DNA of 34,018 nucleotides from the NCBI GenBank assembly GCA_000787465.1, contig JSYX01000376.1:1-34018 (forward strand), in the 5' to 3' direction. Made by a program: the position numbers and the translations under genes. Position 1 is the stretch's first letter. The number at the start of each line of letters is the position of its first letter. The notes under the pieces were generated by a model, which worked only from the letters and a program-made list of their open reading frames with translations, searched no databases and had not been told where the DNA came from. Below are positions 12,439-26,354 of this stretch, piece by piece. The stretch comes from Thermomucor indicae-seudaticae (Eukaryota; Mucoromycota; Mucoromycetes; Mucorales; Lichtheimiaceae).

Positions 12439-14658
12439 ATGCATACAGGCATATTACAAAGCGATCTTCTGGCTGAAGACAACGCAACGGCATCTGCTTT
12501 CTTTGAATCGATACGCTATCATGCCCAACTCGGAAGTGCGGCAATTAATAGTCAGCGATTTGCAGATTCTGTCAAACATCTTGATTGGGCCATCGATGAA
12601 GTAAATCAAAACATTCTAGCAGTGCTTTTTGCTCATCGTGCACAATCTTTCGAAAACTTACAACAATATGACAAGATGCTTGTCGACGCCAGACAAGTCA
12701 TCAAGTGCTTTCCGACTTCAGCTCATGGTCATATCCTGACTGCACGTGCGTTGTACCGTGAAGAACAGTATAGAGACGCGCTTTTAGTATACGACACCGG
12801 CCTTAACACAGTAGCTGCAGCCAATCCTTTGTATCACACGATGGTCTCACTGAAACAGAACTTGGCGGCGGAAGTCAATGAACGTAACGTTCGCTTCCTG
12901 AAGCGGCTACCATACGATATACTCAGTCATATACTTTCTCAGCTTCCGATTGTCGACCGTATACGTTGTACGCAGGTGTGCAAAGGCTGGAGAGAGACGT
13001 TACTCAATTGGCATGACCTGTGGGCAACCATGGATCTCAAATACGTCAGCAGATATTGTTATCTGGATTTCATCACACAGAAAAATGGACGGCATGTCCG
13101 GGAACTGTATTTCGATTCCTGGTACGATCAAGTAATCTTTCTGCTGCTGCTATATATGTTGCCCGACAGGGAATACAATCAGCTTCGGAAATTAGGTAAT
13201 TGCGTCTTGCCTCTCCCGAATATCTTCGCAACCTTGTGATCTGATACAACATTAGACATACCATATGTGCGAGGTATTCCGCGCGAACCGTTCGTATCGT
13301 TTCTGGAGCTAAATTGCGAAAGCCTTACGACGCTGGCGCTTAAGATCGACGACGAGGCAGCTAAAGAGCTGTTAGCAACAGCCTTGAAAACTTGCCATAA
13401 CGTCAGACGTCTGAAATGTGAAAATGCCCTACAGTTCTTTTTTACGGACCCCAGCAATTTTACACTTCCGGATCAGCCTTTGAAACTTACACACCTGCAA
13501 TTTCTGTGGAGAGATAATGACGTCTTTGGTATACTGGAGACTCTTTTGTCGCACTGCCCTAACCTGAAATCCTTTGCAACTGCAATCGAGAATTATAGAC
13601 CCAAGGAAAGACAAGATGTTATAAGCCTAGTAGATCGGACGTGCCCGTCGTTGCTTCAGTTCCACATGGTCAAAAAGGAATACCTGCATCAACATCCCGA
13701 CCTGTGCTTTACCGACACCAGTTCTCGCAGTATCGTTACGCTTACTGGAACACAGCATTTCGAAGACGGGTTGTTACCAATGCTTTCTAGACGACGTTCC
13801 ACTCTTGAAACACTTCGCTTGAACCTTCGTTTGAGCACAAATGTTTCTGATATATGGAGCTCAATCGCGTCTTTACAGCAATTTCAACGCCTTCGTGAGA
13901 TTGATTTTACAGAAAAAGAAGCTGACATAAGACGACAAATCGAGATGTATAGAGATATCAGCGGCTCCGAAGACAATAGCGAGTCTGAAGAGCGCCGCGG
14001 AAGACATAGTAATGGGATCGAGCCGAGGTGCAAAGCGATCACATCCATCGTTCGTCAATGTCCTTTACTTGAAAGGGTGATCCTAACCAACTTCCATCTT
14101 GACAATGATATATTTGAAAGTCTAGGCGCGTTGCGGCATCTACGATGCCTTAAACTGTTTAATTGTGAGGGCATTCCGCCGATGGCAATCGATCGCTTCT
14201 TTCAACGTGCTGCTACCCTTGAACACTTTTCCTATCAAGAGTTCCTAACCATTACATGGGATAATGATCTTGATATCAATGACGTGTTTCGCGCTATATC
14301 GAAAAATCCTAGCAAATCTTTGAAGGAGTTGCGTCTATCTGCTAGCCTATATTGTGATAAGGACTCTTTAGAAGAATTCGTCCAGCGAATGCAAGATGCC
14401 AGGTTATCCACGTTTACTCTTTATGATGGCTCCATGTATCCGGATGTCTTGGAGTGGCTCCTCAAAATCCCTAGTATCAGAAGGATGCGGCTCGAAAACA
14501 GCAATCTATCACCCAAGTTAAACCTACAGAAGGCTCTAGAATCTCGCAAAGAGCCTATCTGCATAGTCATCAACTCCGTTGGACCTGACGATCAAGAAAT
14601 TGAAGGCGTGTACATCAAGACAAAAGAGGGCAACGTGCAGTATTATCCAAATGATTAG
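12439..14658 (+). CDS. TPR-F-box-LRR protein, Dia2/Pof3-like
   Basis: Probable substrate receptor of an SCF (Skp1-Cullin-F-box) ubiquitin ligase. Two exons, 12439-13195 and 13256-14658, with a 60-nt phase-1 intron, give 719 residues. The start is the first ATG in frame. Residues about 25-140 look like TPR helices (YHAQLGSAAINSQRF, AVLFAHRAQSFENLQQYDK, LTARALYREEQYRDALLVY). Residues 153-195 are an F-box: LKRLPYDILSHILSQLP, then CTQVCKGWRETLL and W. The rest is a string of leucine-rich repeats with an acidic insert near 13960-14000 (SGSEDNSESEE). The order TPR, F-box, LRR is that of yeast Dia2 and fission yeast Pof3, which act at replication forks. Early-diverging fungi have many F-box-LRR paralogues, so one-to-one orthology is unproven. 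Confidence 0.8.
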
Positions 14659-14952
14659 ATTCAAACACATTCCTGGTCTGTATTTTATCACGTACCTCCC
14701 GATGAATGTACTGTAGCATATACAAAAAGACGCAACAAGCTTAATTTTAGATGAAAAGCATTCCCGTACCTCTGCGAGAGAAGAGAATTGGTATGCACAA
14801 AGTAAGCACTTATTCTGTCATGCCCCAGCGCCGACGAAACCCGGTTCTTAGTAATGCAAGGATCCAAGCAATAAGTGGCGTGTTTTTGTTAGATATAATG
14901 CAATGCAATGAGCGAATTTTATGTCCTTGTTTATATTAATACTGACAAGCTA
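14659..14952. other. Convergent 3' flanks of the F-box gene and the PMT2-like gene
   Basis: Both flanking genes end toward this 294-bp stretch, so it should carry two 3' UTRs and polyadenylation sites. I see no gene in it. Confidence 0.4.
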
Positions 14953-17784
14953 TTAACCATCAACAAGATTCCAACTCTTTAGCCATCGTCGTCCGCTATA
15001 GTTTGTGATAGGTCCCTCCATGCCATAAGCAACGGGGGCGAAATAGATGAATACCAGTATGACGGCCGCAAAGAAAATACCATAAATGATCCATTGGCTG
15101 CGCGAGGACATGCTGGCCGTAAAATGATCAAGCAAAAACGGCACCATCAAGATGCTAAAGTATAAGGCAGGAAAATAATGGTGAAGGTAGGTGACACGGC
15201 CCATGATAAAGAACGGCAAATAGTGCAGTGCCCAACCAAGGAAAAGAGTCTTGCCGACAAACAGAAAATGATCCCATTGAGCTATATACGAAACCATCAG
15301 CCACTCGTCAGACGACAGACTATCGTTCATGACTTACCATTGGACAAGTCAAAAATCTTGCGTTGCATACGGATAATGTAAAACGCAGCAGTGGCAGCAA
15401 ACACGACCAGTGACGCGAATGAAGTCCACCAAACGATCGGGTTGCCCAAGAGGTAAAACTTGATAATGTCATCACCCCATCCGCACATACGCAGACCTAC
15501 AGACGCAAGTGGCCACTCTGATGGAGTGGAAGAAAGGATGTCTTCCTTGTCTGGGTCAGGAACCAATGCGTTATTCGATGTCCACATGGCAACGTTTAAA
15601 TGCCAAAAATCATGCAGGAATTTTGACTTGTACGCGTTTTTAGGTGCGGGTGGTACTAGATATTCGGATAAGAAACCATCAAAAACGTTTGCGTTTGAGA
15701 TAGAAACTCACACTTATCATTGTAATGTTCTTCCACGTTCCACCAAGTGTGAGGATCATCTTCCCTGTTTCGCTTGTCGCACGTCACTTCAACTTGTTTG
15801 AAGCCCCACTGTGGCAAGATAACGTTATTCGCAGCAAGCAAGCAGTTGAGATGAACATGACGGAGTCGGAATCGTGTTGTTAAAGATCGCACACGCTCCT
15901 TGTCTTTGTATATGATATCATCAACGATCTCCACTTTCCAGTTGTCTTGGATATCTCCAATGGTCTCATTGCCGTAAGCACTGACTTCCCATTGACCTGA
16001 CGTGACGGGTGCATTGATAGGATGACTATGTAGGTTTCGCCCAGTGGGACCGTGACGCAATCGAATAATATCCCCGTCCTTTACAAACCGAATGTTATTC
16101 TCGTCTTCATACTCTTCCCGATTAGCAACTTGGCGCGGAGGCCGAACGATCCAGTGGTTATTTTCATCCTTGTAATGATAGCATGTTACTTGCTGTTGCT
16201 TCGATCCTTCAGGGTACGTCTGAATATGCGAGTGCAGCAATCCACCTCCGTAGCCATAGTTTTTGATCGTTAACTTGGAACCATAGGCCAATTCTAAATG
16301 CCCACCCTTCAGTCTTTCCTTTTCTTCCCTTGAAACCTTAATGAATTTCTCTTTACAGTTCTTACCAAGTGGGCTTTGTCCGAGCGAATTCCCAGCAAGT
16401 CGAGCTTGAAACAGCGAGCTCATTTGCGCGTCCCCAGGGCCACTGCGGTATAAAATGGCGAAATGAAGAACAAATGACAATAGATACACACCAATGGGTA
16501 AGCATATCAAGCACAAAATCCGAGCAACCCAGTGCATCAGATATGTTTTCTTTGGCATCTTGAGGTCGCCTAGCATATCCCACAGGTCTTCGATGGTGTA
16601 AAGACCAACCAATGCAACAGCAAATAGACCGACCCACTTAACACTATGGTTTTCACAGTTAGAATCAAACAAACCCATGCCATCATCCAGGGTCCATGTG
16701 TGTACCTCGACACGCAGCCCAACGAAAGACCTGTCATCGTCAGCCAGAACCACCATTCTTCTGAAAAGGGACTAACGCCGATACGTTGATACATCTGTAA
16801 GTAAACCGCTCAAGACCAGGTTTTACCTTTGGCGCGCGTTATGAAAGCAAACCAGACAGTATAGAGAAGAGCATGTAAAGAACAATAGCATAGAATCCAA
16901 TAATATAAATCGACTGATGCAAATATAAGCAGTGTCTAACGTGATATCCGCCTTTAGTTGAATATGAATCCAGTTCCCATTATCCAGGTACGGTAATCTT
17001 ACCTAGCAAAACCATAATAGCAGCCAATATGCTTGCTTTAAGAGACATCTTCAGTTCACGCGCAGTCAGATATGCTAGCGGAACCAGTAATGCTCCCCAA
17101 AAGGCGTTGAAGAGACGCATCGCCGAATAATTGACATCATCTGGGTAGGTATGACCAGACTCGAACCCGAAAGAGCCATTGTAGCCTGCAAGCCATCCTG
17201 ATAGACCAACCAACATTTTGCCCAAAGGTGGATGCACATCAAAATAAAACTCGTGCTTGAGATAATGTGAACCGAACTGAGAACCCCCATTATGCGTAAG
17301 CGATACGTTGACTCTCTCTGTCAAATAAAGTTCAAACCATATCTCACCTTGCCAAAATGCGCCTAACAGCATTGCTGCATAAGTCTTGTCTTCTCTTCTC
17401 TTTTTCACGCAGTTACTCACCTCATCCCAAACGACAATGTTGGAGCGACCAATGATCCGGAAACGCGTCCAAAATGACAGGAGAGTAAGGAACGCAGGTA
17501 TAAGAATGGAATAATGCTTTTGACAATAGGCAATATACTAGTGATGGTTTAACTCAGTGATTGCCCCAAATGCAAACAGATCGGGTCGCCTTCACCTTGT
17601 TTGAAGAATATACTACACGTGGCTGAGGAGGAGGAGGAGGAGGTCTGTAGGCCTTTTCTTTCTCATTGCTGTAAGCATCTTCGGTATATGATTCGGACTG
17701 GGCAGCTGCATAATAAAGAGTGTCTTGCTGTGGCGAAAACGTGGGAGAACTCTGCGGTATATGCCGCCTTTTCAGGTTGTCCAT
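14953..17784 (-). CDS. PMT2: Protein O-mannosyltransferase, PMT2 subfamily
   Basis: ER membrane enzyme that moves mannose from dolichyl-phosphate mannose to Ser/Thr of secretory proteins, usually as a Pmt1-Pmt2 heterodimer. Nine exons: 17784-17596, 17537-17421, 17362-17348, 17276-17003, 16935-16827, 16771-16706, 16643-15712, 15655-15338 and 15281-14953, giving 782 residues with all phases consistent. The N-terminus is cytosolic with a run of six prolines. The first luminal loop has the catalytic-site VVWDE motif (Asp-Glu at 101-102) followed by HEFYFDVHPPLGKMLVGL. Several hydrophobic membrane segments follow. The large loop in exon 7 holds MIR repeats (about 340-520) with LLHSHIQTYPEGSKQQQVTC, a PMT2-type signature. 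The C-terminal membrane block contains GWALHYLPFFIMGRVTYLHH. Exon 3 is only 15 nt (AHFGK). Confidence 0.93.
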
Positions 17785-18557
17785 AGTCAGGTTGGACAAG
17801 AAGTTGTGTAGAAAATTGCAAAGTGCTGGGAACTGACTGCTTATAAGGAAATCGCGGCAGGGTCCGCCCCATTGTGGATAAGCATACCATTGCCCATGAC
17901 GCGGACAGCTGTCCCCCTGTCCCCTTATATAAACAAGAATCTGTTTTCAAATTGCATCGATTTGTCCGTAGAAAATCACTCGCATGTAGTGATAATCTTG
18001 CTCTGCGCGATATGCCAGAGCACAGGCGCTGCAAGAATCTGATGCTGAAATTCACGTGTGATTAAGATGGCACTAGTGTCAGAATACTGCACATGTAAAG
18101 GCGCCCTCTCGTTTACAAAGTCGAGAAAACAATAGAGTATAGGGGAAGTAATCATTCCCACCCACGGGACATGAGTATGACTGAGTAGGCATCCTTCAAT
18201 GGATCATGGTTATTCTATATCAATTCGGAAACCTTATACCAGAACGTATTTGAGAACTCAGAAGAAGATATATTCCTGGTTTGATTGATCGTTAAGCAGA
18301 AAAAGCAAGTTCTCCTAGCGTAAGATATAGTGGAAATCAGCGCAAAGCAAGTCTGAATTAAGCGCAAAAAGCGGCTCAAGCGCCCGCAAGAATAAGTTTT
18401 ATTTGGGAGCAAATAACTTCTTCAGCTTGCGCAACCTAATAGGCAAAAACCTGTATTTAAAAATCTTTATCGATGTTGAACACCAACATTTCTTCCTTTT
18501 CTCGACATTTCTCAGGATTCTGGCGAGTATTCCTTTTCTGTTTCCTGCTGGCACCAA
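17785..18557. promoter_or_regulatory. Divergent promoter region of PMT2-like and zinc transporter genes
   Basis: About 770 bp between two divergent start codons. A TATTTAAA stretch at 18453-18460, about 100 bp before the transporter ATG, is a possible TATA element. A longer open frame on the minus strand here overlaps the first PMT2 exon out of frame and shows no family likeness. No other feature seen. Confidence 0.35.
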
Positions 18558-20035
18558 ATGACTCGGGACTTGAAGCAAAGCTCAAGAGCAACTGAGTGGT
18601 CGCCGCTCGTACCTAAAGATAACAGCAACCCACAGAGTCGCCATGGCGCCACCATGTCGCAACAATCATCCTGCTCTAATTTGCAAGGGCTTAATGGACT
18701 TGCGGCACAGTCAACAAAACGAAAGCTATGGTTCGCAGTTGCCTTGGCCTTGCTGTTCTTTACCACGGAGCTTATTGCCGGATATTTCTCGAACTCACTT
18801 GGTAACTGAGTGTGGAGAACAGCAGGACATATTTGACCATATTAAAAAATCGTGATCTGTGCGTCTTGCGTACGTAAGCCTTAATGTCTGATGCCTTCCA
18901 TTTGATGTCTGACGTGGCCAGTTTCGTCGTCGCTTTGGCTGCTATCTATCTGGCCGAAAAGCCCGCTACAAGCCGTAAGTAAAACCCTTTGCGTGACAGG
19001 TACCAATAACCCGATCTGATAATGCATAGGTCATACGTACGGTTTTCATCGCGCCGAAGTCATTGCCGCTTTGGCCTCAGTTATGACGATCTGGGTCTTA
19101 ACAGGCTTTTTGGTATACGAGGCGATTCAGCGCGTCCGAAATCCGCAAGTGATCGATGCTCGGCTGGTATGGATTGCTTACTGCTTACCGCTTTTACAAT
19201 TCTTTTGACCATATCAAACCGGTCCAGATGTGCATCACGGCGACGATGGGCGTGGCTGTCAATTTGGTGTAAGTTCTCTAACGAGCTTTAGCAAACACCA
19301 TGGTTGCGTGCTCATGTATATATTTGCTCAGCCTGGCATACGTGCTTGGTGGACATCATCACCACCATCACCATAAGCATGATCCAGAAAGCGGTAGCCA
19401 TAAGGTAAGAATTCTGCTATGCCAATAGAAAGGCATATGAACTTGGTGGAAGTGGTTACATCGTGGCTCCAGGCGACAAATATCAATCTGCGCGCAGCAG
19501 CGTTGCATGTCCTTGGAGATTTATTAGCCTCCATCGGTATGACGACGTTGTACCAGGCAAATGTCACACGAACGAATTCTAAGGTTGCGATATCTTAGGG
19601 GTCCTTATTTCTTCAGTTATTCTGATTGTCAAGCCTACAATGACTATCGTCGACCCAATTTGTACTTTCGTCTTTGCAATCCTCGTTCTGTACACCACGT
19701 TCCATCTTATCCAAGATTCAGTGGCTGTCCTTATGGAGGGTTCGCCTAGTCATCTTCAGCCCGAGACAATTGCAAAGACACTGATGCATATTCCAGGCGT
19801 GGTAGCCGTGCACGATATGCACGTCTGGGCGCTCTCGCCTGGCAAAATTTCCTTGACAGCACATATCATCATCGAACATGATAACGAGCTTTGCTATGAT
19901 GACGTTTTGGAACGTTGCCAACGCATGATTTGCAATGAATACGATGTGCATCATTCGACGCTTCAGATAGAGTCAGAGAGAGCCCAATTCACGAGTCATT
20001 GTCGACCTGATATATGCCATCCGCGGATGCTATAG
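18558..20035 (+). CDS. Zinc transporter, cation diffusion facilitator (ZRC1/ZnT type)
   Basis: Zn2+/H+ antiporter of the CDF family, expected in the vacuolar or an endomembrane. Seven exons, 18558-18801, 18879-18974, 19030-19166, 19228-19268, 19332-19404, 19473-19536 and 19599-20035, give 363 residues. There are six hydrophobic segments. Segment 2 contains SDAFHLMSD (His89-x3-Asp93) and segment 5 LHVLGD (His209-x3-Asp213), the HxxxD pairs that form the zinc transport site in zinc-specific members. Between segments 4 and 5 is a short His loop, seven His in a row at 181-187. The cytosolic C-terminal domain has [19 protein letters not shown] and HHSTLQIE, typical of the metal-sensing dimer domain. 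The loop is shorter than in yeast Zrc1. An alternative downstream ATG at 18655 exists, but the earlier in-frame ATG is used here. Confidence 0.9.
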
Positions 20036-20602
20036 ATGACAAAGAAGAAAGAAACGCAGTATACGTAATATAGTGTACTACCCCTAAGATAACTCCCGAT
20101 GGCCCCATTTCCACTTAGTTTTCATTCCCCTATTGTTGGTCTCGATGCGTTTGACTTGTTGCTTTTTCAGGCATTATCCCGAACAGAAAAATGCTGCAAT
20201 GCAGAAAATTCAAGCAGGACGCATTACGTCGTTGTTAGAAAAAAGTTCAGGGAAATGAATGGAAAACTGACTTTCTAAATATAGGAGTTTGGAAAGGGCA
20301 GCAGGGTTTGTCATGGTGATGAGGAGGGTCCTCCAAAAGGTTTAGCGAATGTTTCAAGATGCACCAATGGCTTGCTTCGACACAGTCGATCCAGCAATTG
20401 TTCCGAGGAACAGCGTGTGGCAGTTCGATTGAATGAACCAATGAGAGGGTCTCTTGCGCCTGACGGGAAGAGCGGAAGTCCAAGTGAAGCGGGAAACTCT
20501 TTTTAGCATGTGAACTGGGGAAGATGGGATCCTATAAAAGATCTCCACTTTGTGTGCATTTACCCCGGCTTTCTTTTTGTCTATTCTCCACATCCACGCT
20601 AT
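20036..20602. promoter_or_regulatory. Intergenic region between zinc transporter and glycerol kinase
   Basis: About 570 bp with no gene supported. It carries the glycerol kinase promoter with a good TATA box (separate entry). Longer minus-strand open frames here and over the kinase first exon show no family likeness. Confidence 0.4.
20533..20540 (+). promoter_or_regulatory. TATA box of the glycerol kinase gene
   Basis: TATAAAAG lies 63-70 bp upstream of the ATG at 20603, followed by a pyrimidine-rich stretch (CTTTCTTTTTGTC, about 20570-20582) suited to transcription start. Position and sequence fit a core promoter. Confidence 0.6.
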
Positions 20603-22330
20603 ATGGTTAAACTCGTTGGCGCCATCGACCAAGGGACAACTTCGACGCGCTTTGTCATCTTTGACGAATCGGGATCGATTGTCACGCTGCACCAAATTGA
20701 ATCTCACCAACACTACCCACAACCAGGGTAAGTAGCCAACCGCACAAACCCTTACCTTGTGCAAAGCCTCTAATAAATAAACCAGATGGGTTGAGCAAGA
20801 TCCTTACGATCTCTTGGACGCTGCCAGAGCTTGCGTCGAACATGCGGTTCGGAAGTTGATCGCTTTGGGTTACAGCGCCTCCGACATACAGGCAATCGGC
20901 ATCACCAACCAACGTGAAACAACACTCGTCTGGGACAGATTGACGGGCGAACCGCTTTACCCAGCCATCATCTGGAGTGACGGACGTACGGCCGATACCG
21001 TACAGAAACTTGCATCATCGACCGACAAGGGGCTGCATGCCCTGCAATCCATCTGCGGACTTCCTCTGGCCACCTATTTCTCAGCCGTCAAGTTGCGATG
21101 GTTATTGGATCACGTTCCTGCTGTCGCCGAAGCTAGGGAACAGGGACGCTTGCAATTTGGTACCTTGGACACCTGGCTGATTTATGTACGTTTCGAAAAA
21201 GAGAAACATTCTACCCTTGTGATGGAAACTAATACCCTAGCTTTTTCACACAGAATCTCACAGGTGGTGTGGATGGCAATGGAGTCATTGTTACAGACGT
21301 GACAAATGCTAGTCGTACTATGCTGATGGACATCCACACTCTGCAGTGGAGCCAAGAAGCTTTAGAGTAAGTTGGAAGGAAATTTTTCGGATAAAAAGGA
21401 GAAAAAAATACTAATGCCCACATTTGTCAATTGATTAGGTTCTTTGGGTTCGATGGTATATCGCTCGCCAAGATTGTCTCATCTTCGGAAGTCTATGGCA
21501 CCATGTACGCCGGTTCACTTAAGGGTGTTCCTATCGCTGGTTGCTTGGGTGATCAACAAGCAGCATTGGTTGGCCAAAAATGCTTTAAACAAGGCGACGC
21601 GAAAAACACGTACGGCACTGGCTGCTTCATGCTCTTCAACACGGGCCACAAACCTGTCGTCTCTCAAAACGGGTTGCTTTCGACAGTCGCTTACAAGTTC
21701 GGCAACGATCAGCAACCTTGCTATGCACTAGAAGGATCCGTCGCCGTCGCTGGTTCGTCCATCAACTGGCTCCGAGACAATCTCGGGCTTATCTCGTCCG
21801 TCGACCAACTCAACAAATTGGCAGCTCAAGTACCAGACACAGCAGGTGTTTATTTCGTCACTGCGTTTTCGGGATTATTCGCTCCGTATTGGCGTGACGA
21901 TGCGCGCGGCACCATCTGCGGCTTGACCCAGTTCACCACCATCCACCATCTCGCTCGTGCCACGCTTGAAGCTGTGTGCTACCAGTCGCGCGCCATTCTC
22001 GACGCCATGAACATAGACAGCAAGACTCCGTTACGTTCACTCAAAGTAGACGGGGGGATCTCCAACTCGGACCTCTGCATGCAGATCCAGTCGGATATCC
22101 TGGGTATCGAGGTCGACAGACCCAGTATGCGCGAAACCACCGCCCTTGGCTCGGCCATCGCTGCTGGTCTTGCTGTAGGTGTTTGGAAAAGTCTGGACGA
22201 ACTGGAACACGTCAATGAAAAGGGTCGCACCATCTTTCATCCTACCATTTCCGACGAGAAGCGGGTTCAAATGTATAATGGCTGGCAACAAGCCGTTCAA
22301 CGCTCCTTTGGCTGGGCCACCGCTACCTGA
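20603..22330 (+). CDS. GUT1: Glycerol kinase
   Basis: Phosphorylates glycerol with ATP to glycerol 3-phosphate, the first step of glycerol use. Four exons, 20603-20727, 20786-21185, 21254-21366 and 21439-22330, give 509 residues, close to the bacterial and animal enzymes and shorter than yeast Gut1. The FGGY kinase fold is complete: phosphate-1 loop [16 protein letters not shown] at the N-terminus, [19 protein letters not shown], the IIWSDGRT substrate loop, [46 protein letters not shown] and the adenosine motif [11 protein letters not shown] near residue 415. The expected substrate residues (Arg-Glu in the NQRE loop, Asp in APYWRDD) are present. It ends 240 bp from the convergent Hsp70 gene; that gap holds a CT-repeat and an AATAAA. 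Confidence 0.96.
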
Positions 22331-22570
22331 ATTTGATATCCCCTTACATATCGATACATCCCCGTACCTTATACATATATATATCCCTTGTCCATCGACT
22401 GCATCTTTTACTTTGTATCATACAGCAAAAAGGACTTTTTGTTTGATGACGCTACGTCACCTTTGTACATTACTTTGGTATACCCTTAACACACACCTCT
22501 CTCTCTTAATAAACTTTGTTGTTGTTAAGATATTAATTCGTCTTTTTGCAGTTGTTCATTATAGCTCTAT

Positions 22571-25143
<2,573 letters not shown>

Positions 25144-25317
25144 TGTTTACGGACCAGAGGAAAAAAGAAAACAATGGAAAAAAGAGAACGAAGCGTAAAG
25201 CGACCGGGCTTTTTCTTTTCGCATGAAATCTGAGTCTGAATATTCAGACGCGAATCCACAAAACCCGAGTCTTCCACGATGCCCTTCTCTCTTTCTCACA
25301 CACCCTTCTTCTTTAGT
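25144..25317. promoter_or_regulatory. Shared divergent promoter of SSC1 and the GFA-domain gene
   Basis: Only 174 bp separate the two divergent start codons, so core promoters of both genes must lie here or overlap coding/UTR sequence. The region is rich in A/G on the plus strand near SSC1 (GGAAAAAAGAAAAC) and in C/T near the other gene (CTTCTCTCTTTCTC). A heat-shock-element core lies within it. Confidence 0.5.
25237..25246. promoter_or_regulatory. Candidate heat-shock element core
   Basis: TGAATATTCA is a perfect palindrome of the nGAAnnTTCn type bound by heat-shock factor, 94-103 bp upstream of the SSC1 ATG. A further GAA occurs at 25252-25254 with a one-unit gap. Two adjacent units are fewer than the three usually needed for strong binding, so this is a candidate only. 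Confidence 0.4.
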
Positions 25318-26141
25318 ATGGAATTGAAAGGCTCTTGTCACTGTGAAAAGGTGACCTTTTCGGTTATATCGCATACACCTTGCCCGGTAACTTGTGGTTA
25401 TAGTAATGAAAACAAGAGAATTGTCGCGTATTAGTCTAACTGCAAACTTAGTTTATGCGATGTTATTGGTACCATACCAATTGTGTGCTTTTCTGTAGAA
25501 AACAAAGAAGACTCTAACATTGCGTCAATCAAAAAGCTCTATCTGTAGAAAATGTCAAGGCGGTGGTGGTTATGCCATCAACATTATGGGATTGGTAAGT
25601 CTATCTTTCATATCACGCGTCCCTCATGTAGGCTGACGACATTTCGGGGTTGCGCAGTACAAAACACTGAAAGTCAACGGCAAAGAATATCTTCGGTAAT
25701 GGCTTACGAATGGCTTACTAATATTATCAGACTATTTGCTCTAATTTCTGCCCTAAAACTTATTAGCGAATACCGCGCTCTTCGTGACAAGAAGACAAAG
25801 GAATTGTGGTAAGCTTTGCGGCAGGCAGATTCGTAGCCCTTCTTTGTTTCATTGGTCCATTATATAGCGGCAACATTCGATACTTTTGTGGTGAATGCGG
25901 AAGCCATCTTTATGCCTATGACAAAAAGTACGCGGATTATGTTTACCCGATGGCATGCGCCATCGACACCCCGTTGCCTGTTGTGGAACCAAAGGACGCT
26001 TATAGCATCATGCTAAATGAAGAATCTAAAGCCAATTGGGCGGAGGCCCCGGAACCCGATCCTGCGAAACATGCTTTCACTGAATATCCAGACGTATCCA
26101 TAGAGGAATGGCACAAGAAAAACAACAGATACATTGAATAA
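25318..26141 (+). CDS. GFA/CENP-V zinc-domain protein
   Basis: Member of the glutathione-dependent formaldehyde-activating (GFA)/CENP-V superfamily, small zinc-binding proteins of mostly unknown substrate. Six exons, 25318-25386, 25452-25468, 25537-25594, 25658-25695, 25767-25808 and 25868-26141, give 165 residues with all phases matching. The zinc ligands appear in the family order: GSCHC (Cys7, Cys9), CYCSICRKC (Cys27, Cys29, Cys32, possibly Cys35), and FCGECGSHL (Cys82, Cys85). The split CYC-SIC motif is only restored by splicing the 17-nt second exon, which supports the model. The C-terminal half carries PMACAIDTPLPVVEP, as in fungal members. A role in formaldehyde detoxification cannot be inferred from the domain alone. 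Confidence 0.82.
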
Positions 26142-26354
26142 AAAAATGAAAATAGTACCCATTATTGATTGAGATTTTAAAGCTTCGTATTAAGGTTTTT
26201 CTTTACAGGTTTTTTTACTTCTAGCGAAATTATTAGGTATGCTATTTGTTTCCATTCTGTGTTTCTGCTTGTATGATGTAATGCATGTTCATGAGTGTGG
26301 TGCGTGCGGATTTGTAGGAAATGCAAGGCTGAGGATTTGGGTTGACGTTATTGT

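Noticed and set aside
17631..17648. GAG/GGA trinucleotide run
   Set aside because: It encodes the six-proline run in the PMT2 N-terminus on the minus strand and is not an independent repeat element.
17663..18055. A 130-codon minus-strand open frame upstream of and overlapping PMT2 exon 1
   Set aside because: It overlaps the PMT2 first exon in another frame and has low-information composition. The PMT2 model explains the region.
19353..19376. CAT/CAC repeat
   Set aside because: It is the histidine loop of the zinc transporter and is explained by that gene.
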